Assembly (NCBI GenBank): GCA_900556285.1
Contig: USOF01000056.1
Location: 1-6,961 of the forward strand
Reading direction: 5' to 3'
Source: an uncultured Collinsella sp.
GTDB lineage: Bacteria > Actinomycetota > Coriobacteriia > Coriobacteriales > Coriobacteriaceae
Length of the DNA stretch: 6,961 nucleotides
Part shown: positions 5,157 to 6,961 of the stretch, piece by piece
How positions within the stretch are numbered: the stretch's first letter is position 1
How the letters are laid out: each line of letters begins with the position of its first letter
Notes under the pieces: model-generated
Told to the model about the DNA's origin: nothing
The model's input: only the letters and a program-made list of their open reading frames with translations
Database searches by the model: none
Made by a program: the position numbers and the translations under genes

Positions 5157-6062
5157 CTAGATGCTCAGCCAGCGATCGCCCTCGGCTCGGCAAAAGCCCT
5201 CACGCTCCAGGTCGGCTAGAATGCCCGCGACAAGCTCGCGCTCGACCGGTCCACGCCCAGCCGCCGCTTCCATCTCGTTAACGCCCACCACGACATCAGC
5301 AAGCGTAATCCCCGCCGGCTGGCCATCGCGCGCTGCCAGCAACATGCGCACGATATGCGCGCGCTTTTGGCGACGTGAGCCCTCAAACTTTGACTGACGG
5401 CTATAGCCCGCCGAACGCCTAGACGGATTGGGCAACGTCTTTTTTAGATATGCGCCGTAATCCAGCAACGCGTAATACCACGCGCGCGGCGTGTCGGCAT
5501 CATCGAGCGGCACGGCAAAGGGAGCGGTCTCGTCCGCCAACGCACCAGGGGCCGCCGGACAGGCCGCCTGAATCAGCGGCACCAGCTCGCGATCGGGAAC
5601 AGCCGGTACATCGGGAAAGAAGTGATGCAGAAAGACCGTGCGCACGTTGGTCTCCAGATACACGCCCGGAAGATCAAACGCAAACGACCGGATACCTTGC
5701 GCCGTTGCCGGTCCAATACCAGGCAGAGCGACCAAGTCACGCGTCTCGTGCGGAAACTCCCCACCCCAATCCTCTACGACCCGTTGAGCGGCCTTGTGGA
5801 GCGCCAGAGCACGTCGGTTGTAGCCCATCCCCTGCCAAGCGTCCAAAACATCGGAAGGCGCGGCCTGGGCAAGCGCCTGCACGGTCGGAAAGCGATCGAG
5901 CCACGCCGGCATGCGCGTCTCCACGCGCGGCACCTGTGTTTGCTGCAGCATGACCTCGGAAAGCCAAATGATGTACGGATCGCGCGTGCGGCGCCACGGA
6001 AGGTCGCGATAACGCAGGACCCCTTCCGAACGAATCATCGAACGAAAGGGGTCCTGAATCAT
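5157..6062 (-). CDS. MutY-like HhH-GPD DNA glycosylase lacking the iron-sulfur cluster
   Basis: 301 residues. MutY enzymes remove adenine mispaired with 8-oxoguanine. The N-terminal catalytic half is clear: DLPWRRTRDPY (20-30), WLSEVMLQQTQV (33-44, with Glu36 in place of E. coli MutY Glu37), GMGYNRRA (78-85) and the helix-hairpin-helix LPGIGPATA (113-121). Two departures: the catalytic Asp position (LDGNVKR in E. coli) reads LETNVRT, giving Glu137; and the four Cys of the [4Fe-4S] loop are absent, the only cysteines being 168 and 291. In place of the loop is NPSRRSAGYSRQSKFEGSRR (212-231), a stretch I recall from other cluster-less homologues. The C-terminal 70 residues look like a small winged helix rather than the NUDIX-like domain that reads 8-oxoG. 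ATG at 6062 has AAGGAG 7 bases upstream. It follows the Rrf2 gene by 21 bases, so probably one transcript. Substrate specificity is uncertain. Confidence 0.88.
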   Translation of the reverse strand: MIQDPFRSMIRSEGVLRYRDLPWRRTRDPYIIWLSEVMLQQTQVPRVETRMPAWLDRFPTVQALAQAAPSDVLDAWQGMGYNRRALALHKAAQRVVEDWGGEFPHETRDLVALPGIGPATAQGIRSFAFDLPGVYLETNVRTVFLHHFFPDVPAVPDRELVPLIQAACPAAPGALADETAPFAVPLDDADTPRAWYYALLDYGAYLKKTLPNPSRRSAGYSRQSKFEGSRRQKRAHIVRMLLAARDGQPAGITLADVVVGVNEMEAAAGRGPVERELVAGILADLEREGFCRAEGDRWLSI

Positions 6063-6083
6063 ATCTATGCTCCTTATGCGGCG

Positions 6084-6569
6084 CTATTCCTCCCGGCAAG
6101 CACATGCACAGGCGGCGTACTCGGGAAACGCGTCGCGGTCGGCGAATTTGGAATCGACGGCCGGGAACTGGCGGTGAGCGACGATGTCGCCGAGCGAAAC
6201 GGAATCGAGGTAGTCGCGCATCAACGCTTGAGCTCTGGCCCACAGGGGATGATAGCAGCACGTGCCCATGCGTGCACAGTCGCCATCGGGTGCGGTGCAA
6301 TCATTCATAACCATAGGGCCCTGAACGGCCTCGACGACCTGACGAATGGTAACGTCGTCCGGACTGACCTTGAGACGCATGCCACCGTGGACGCCACGCA
6401 GGCTCTCCACAATACCGGCCTGGACCAAACCGTGCTGAATCGAGCGGGCAAACGAATACGGAACATTGACCTCTTCGGCAGCGGTACGAACAGAAAGCAA
6501 ACACTCCGGATCCTCAGCAAGCATCGCCAGCATACGAAGGGCGTAATCAGTCTTCCTCGATATGTCCAT
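6084..6569 (-). CDS. Rrf2 family (IscR-like) iron-sulfur transcriptional regulator
   Basis: 161 residues. Rrf2 regulators are dimeric winged-helix repressors or activators, many sensing Fe-S status, nitric oxide or redox. The winged helix spans about 1-67 (MDISRKTDYALRML, then SVRTAAEEVNVPYSFARSI and the wing RGVHGGMRL). The cluster loop has Cys91, Cys98 and Cys104 plus His107 in CCYHPLW, closely matching the IscR pattern of three Cys and one His before LW, except for one extra residue between the first two Cys. The C-terminus is odd: Cys154, Cys156 and Cys158 alternate in YAACACACREE. ATG at 6569 follows AAGGGG at short spacing; a 36-residue upstream extension to 6677 has no family similarity and is rejected. 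No isc, suf or nitrosative genes are adjacent; its nearest target is probably its own operon with the MutY-like gene. The family call is firm; the sensed signal is inferred. Confidence 0.93.
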   Translation of the reverse strand: MDISRKTDYALRMLAMLAEDPECLLSVRTAAEEVNVPYSFARSIQHGLVQAGIVESLRGVHGGMRLKVSPDDVTIRQVVEAVQGPMVMNDCTAPDGDCARMGTCCYHPLWARAQALMRDYLDSVSLGDIVAHRQFPAVDSKFADRDAFPEYAACACACREE

Positions 6570-6594
6570 TTTTCCCCTTTCAAGGAATACGAAC

Positions 6595-6608
6595 AGCTCG
6601 AACGAGCT
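6595..6608. promoter_or_regulatory. Inverted repeat 25 bases upstream of the Rrf2 start codon
   Basis: AGCTCG and CGAGCT are perfect 6-bp arms around AA, just upstream of the ribosome site. It could be an autoregulatory operator, or an RNA hairpin with too tight a loop to be stable. Additional GAGCT/CGAGC copies nearby (to 6630) make the stretch repetitive. Confidence 0.3.
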
Positions 6609-6647
6609 CCGGGGCCGAGCTTGTGTCGAGACGCTAAATGACCGCCA

Positions 6648-6675
6648 GGACATCCAAATGGTAAATCGGATATCC
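6648..6675. promoter_or_regulatory. Paired octamers two helical turns apart
   Basis: GGACATCC (6648-6655) and GGATATCC (6668-6675) differ at one base, are each nearly or fully palindromic, and are centred 20 bases apart, so both face the same side of the helix. They lie between the candidate -10 box and the Rrf2 start codon. A dimeric regulator such as the Rrf2 protein could bind both; this is inference from spacing and symmetry. Confidence 0.35.
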
Positions 6676-6729
6676 ACTGAGTGCCGCGCTTGGAGCGAAA
6701 TGCATCAGATGCGGCGCACAGTGCAATTT

Positions 6730-6735
6730 AGTATA
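6730..6735 (-). promoter_or_regulatory. Candidate -10 box for the Rrf2 operon
   Basis: TATACT on the minus strand (5/6 to TATAAT), in the context GGTTATACTAAATTG. No good -35 box stands 16-18 bases upstream, which fits a promoter needing an activator or an atypical sigma factor. CCTGT/ACAGG (6745-6762) lies just where a -35 would be and TGTTGCGCAACA (6763-6774) just above it. Confidence 0.35.
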
Positions 6736-6894
6736 ACCTAACCCCCTGTCTCGTAGAACAGGTGTTGCGCAACAAAGCTGTTGTTTAGACAGATATGCTT
6801 ATTAGATTTTACTTGCGTTCCTGAAGGGGCGGGGATTCTGGGCGAAGATGCGCTAGGGCGATCGTTCTACCGAAACAAAGTGCATCAAACGCAA

Positions 6895-6920
6895 AAAGCC
6901 ACGTCCGAAGACGTGGCTTT
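6895..6920 (-). terminator. Intrinsic terminator of the tRNA gene
   Basis: On the minus strand AAAGCCACGTC pairs with GACGTGGCTTT over 11 bp around the stable loop TTCG, and runs into TTTTTGC. It starts 8 bases after the encoded CCA end of the tRNA, so it ends the tRNA transcript. Confidence 0.93.
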
Positions 6921-6928
6921 AATTGCGT

Positions 6929-6961
6929 TGGCGGGAAGTACGGGACTCGAACCCGCGACCT
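6929..6961 (-). tRNA. tRNA gene, 3' part only (isotype not determined)
   Basis: Read on the minus strand from the right edge: the T arm GCGGG-TTCGAGT-CCCGT (5-bp stem with one G-U), acceptor strand ACTTCCC, discriminator G and encoded CCA (6929-6931). The anticodon lies outside the window. The G discriminator and T arm resemble E. coli tRNA-Asp, but other G73 tRNAs (Asn, Gln, Ser) are not excluded. The predicted 5' acceptor strand is GGGAAGT or a wobble variant. Confidence 0.9.

Larger units (their letters stand above)
6570..6894 (-). other. Gene-free upstream region of the Rrf2 operon
   Basis: 325 bases between the tRNA terminator and the Rrf2 start, with no supported gene. It contains a candidate -10 box (6730-6735) and several symmetric motifs: AGCTCG-AA-CGAGCT (6595-6608), GGACATCC and GGATATCC (6648-6655, 6668-6675), CCTGT/ACAGG (6745-6749, 6758-6762) and the perfect palindrome TGTTGCGCAACA (6763-6774). 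Such density of dyads suggests a regulated promoter with a leader of up to about 150 bases. Confidence 0.5.

Noticed and set aside
5622..6641. 339-codon plus-strand open frame
   Set aside because: It runs antisense across the MutY-like and Rrf2 genes and their spacer, with low-complexity basic composition and no family similarity.
6570..6677. 36-residue N-terminal extension of the Rrf2 regulator
   Set aside because: Rrf2 proteins begin at the MDISRKTDY-type helix; the ATG at 6569 has its own ribosome site.

Overview
The window is bacterial, GC-rich (roughly 60-68% in the lines counted by hand) and densely coded. Every credible gene lies on the minus strand, so transcription runs from high to low coordinates. 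Clostridium-type anaerobe functions (rubrerythrin, a MutY-like glycosylase with no iron-sulfur cysteines) in a high-GC genome, and the general look of the proteins, suggest a gut actinobacterium of the Coriobacteriia, perhaps Collinsella. This is an inference; no 16S or other marker gene is present.

Layout in transcription order (right to left): the 3' part of a tRNA gene with encoded CCA (from 6929) and its UUCG-loop terminator; a 325-base gene-free regulatory stretch; an Rrf2/IscR-like iron-sulfur regulator (6084-6569); a MutY/HhH-GPD DNA glycosylase 21 bases behind it (5157-6062); rubrerythrin (4503-5042); a four-helix membrane protein of unknown function (3598-4230); a single-pass membrane protein of unknown function (2690-3124); a two-gene nucleotidyltransferase/helix-turn-helix module with the look of a toxin-antitoxin pair (2037-2567 and 1477-2040, with overlapping stop and start codons); RmuC (49-1425); and, at the left edge, a strong ribosome binding site for a gene that begins just outside the window.

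The right half reads as an oxidative-stress group: a redox or Fe-S sensing regulator co-transcribed with a glycosylase for oxidised-base mispairs, followed by a peroxide-reducing rubrerythrin. The left half pairs a probable defence or addiction module of visibly lower GC with the DNA-recombination factor RmuC.

The most unusual structure is non-coding. Downstream of both rubrerythrin and the four-helix membrane protein lies the same two-part element: first a long hairpin whose 26-base central sequence is identical in the two copies while the stem sequences are unrelated (but each self-complementary), then a 39-base block, 37/39 identical, containing a 10-bp GC hairpin. This looks like a dispersed, structured 3'-end element, and is the best candidate for something undescribed here. 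Second in interest are the nucleotidyltransferase-first TA-like pair and the cluster-less MutY homologue, which has Glu where the catalytic Asp is expected.
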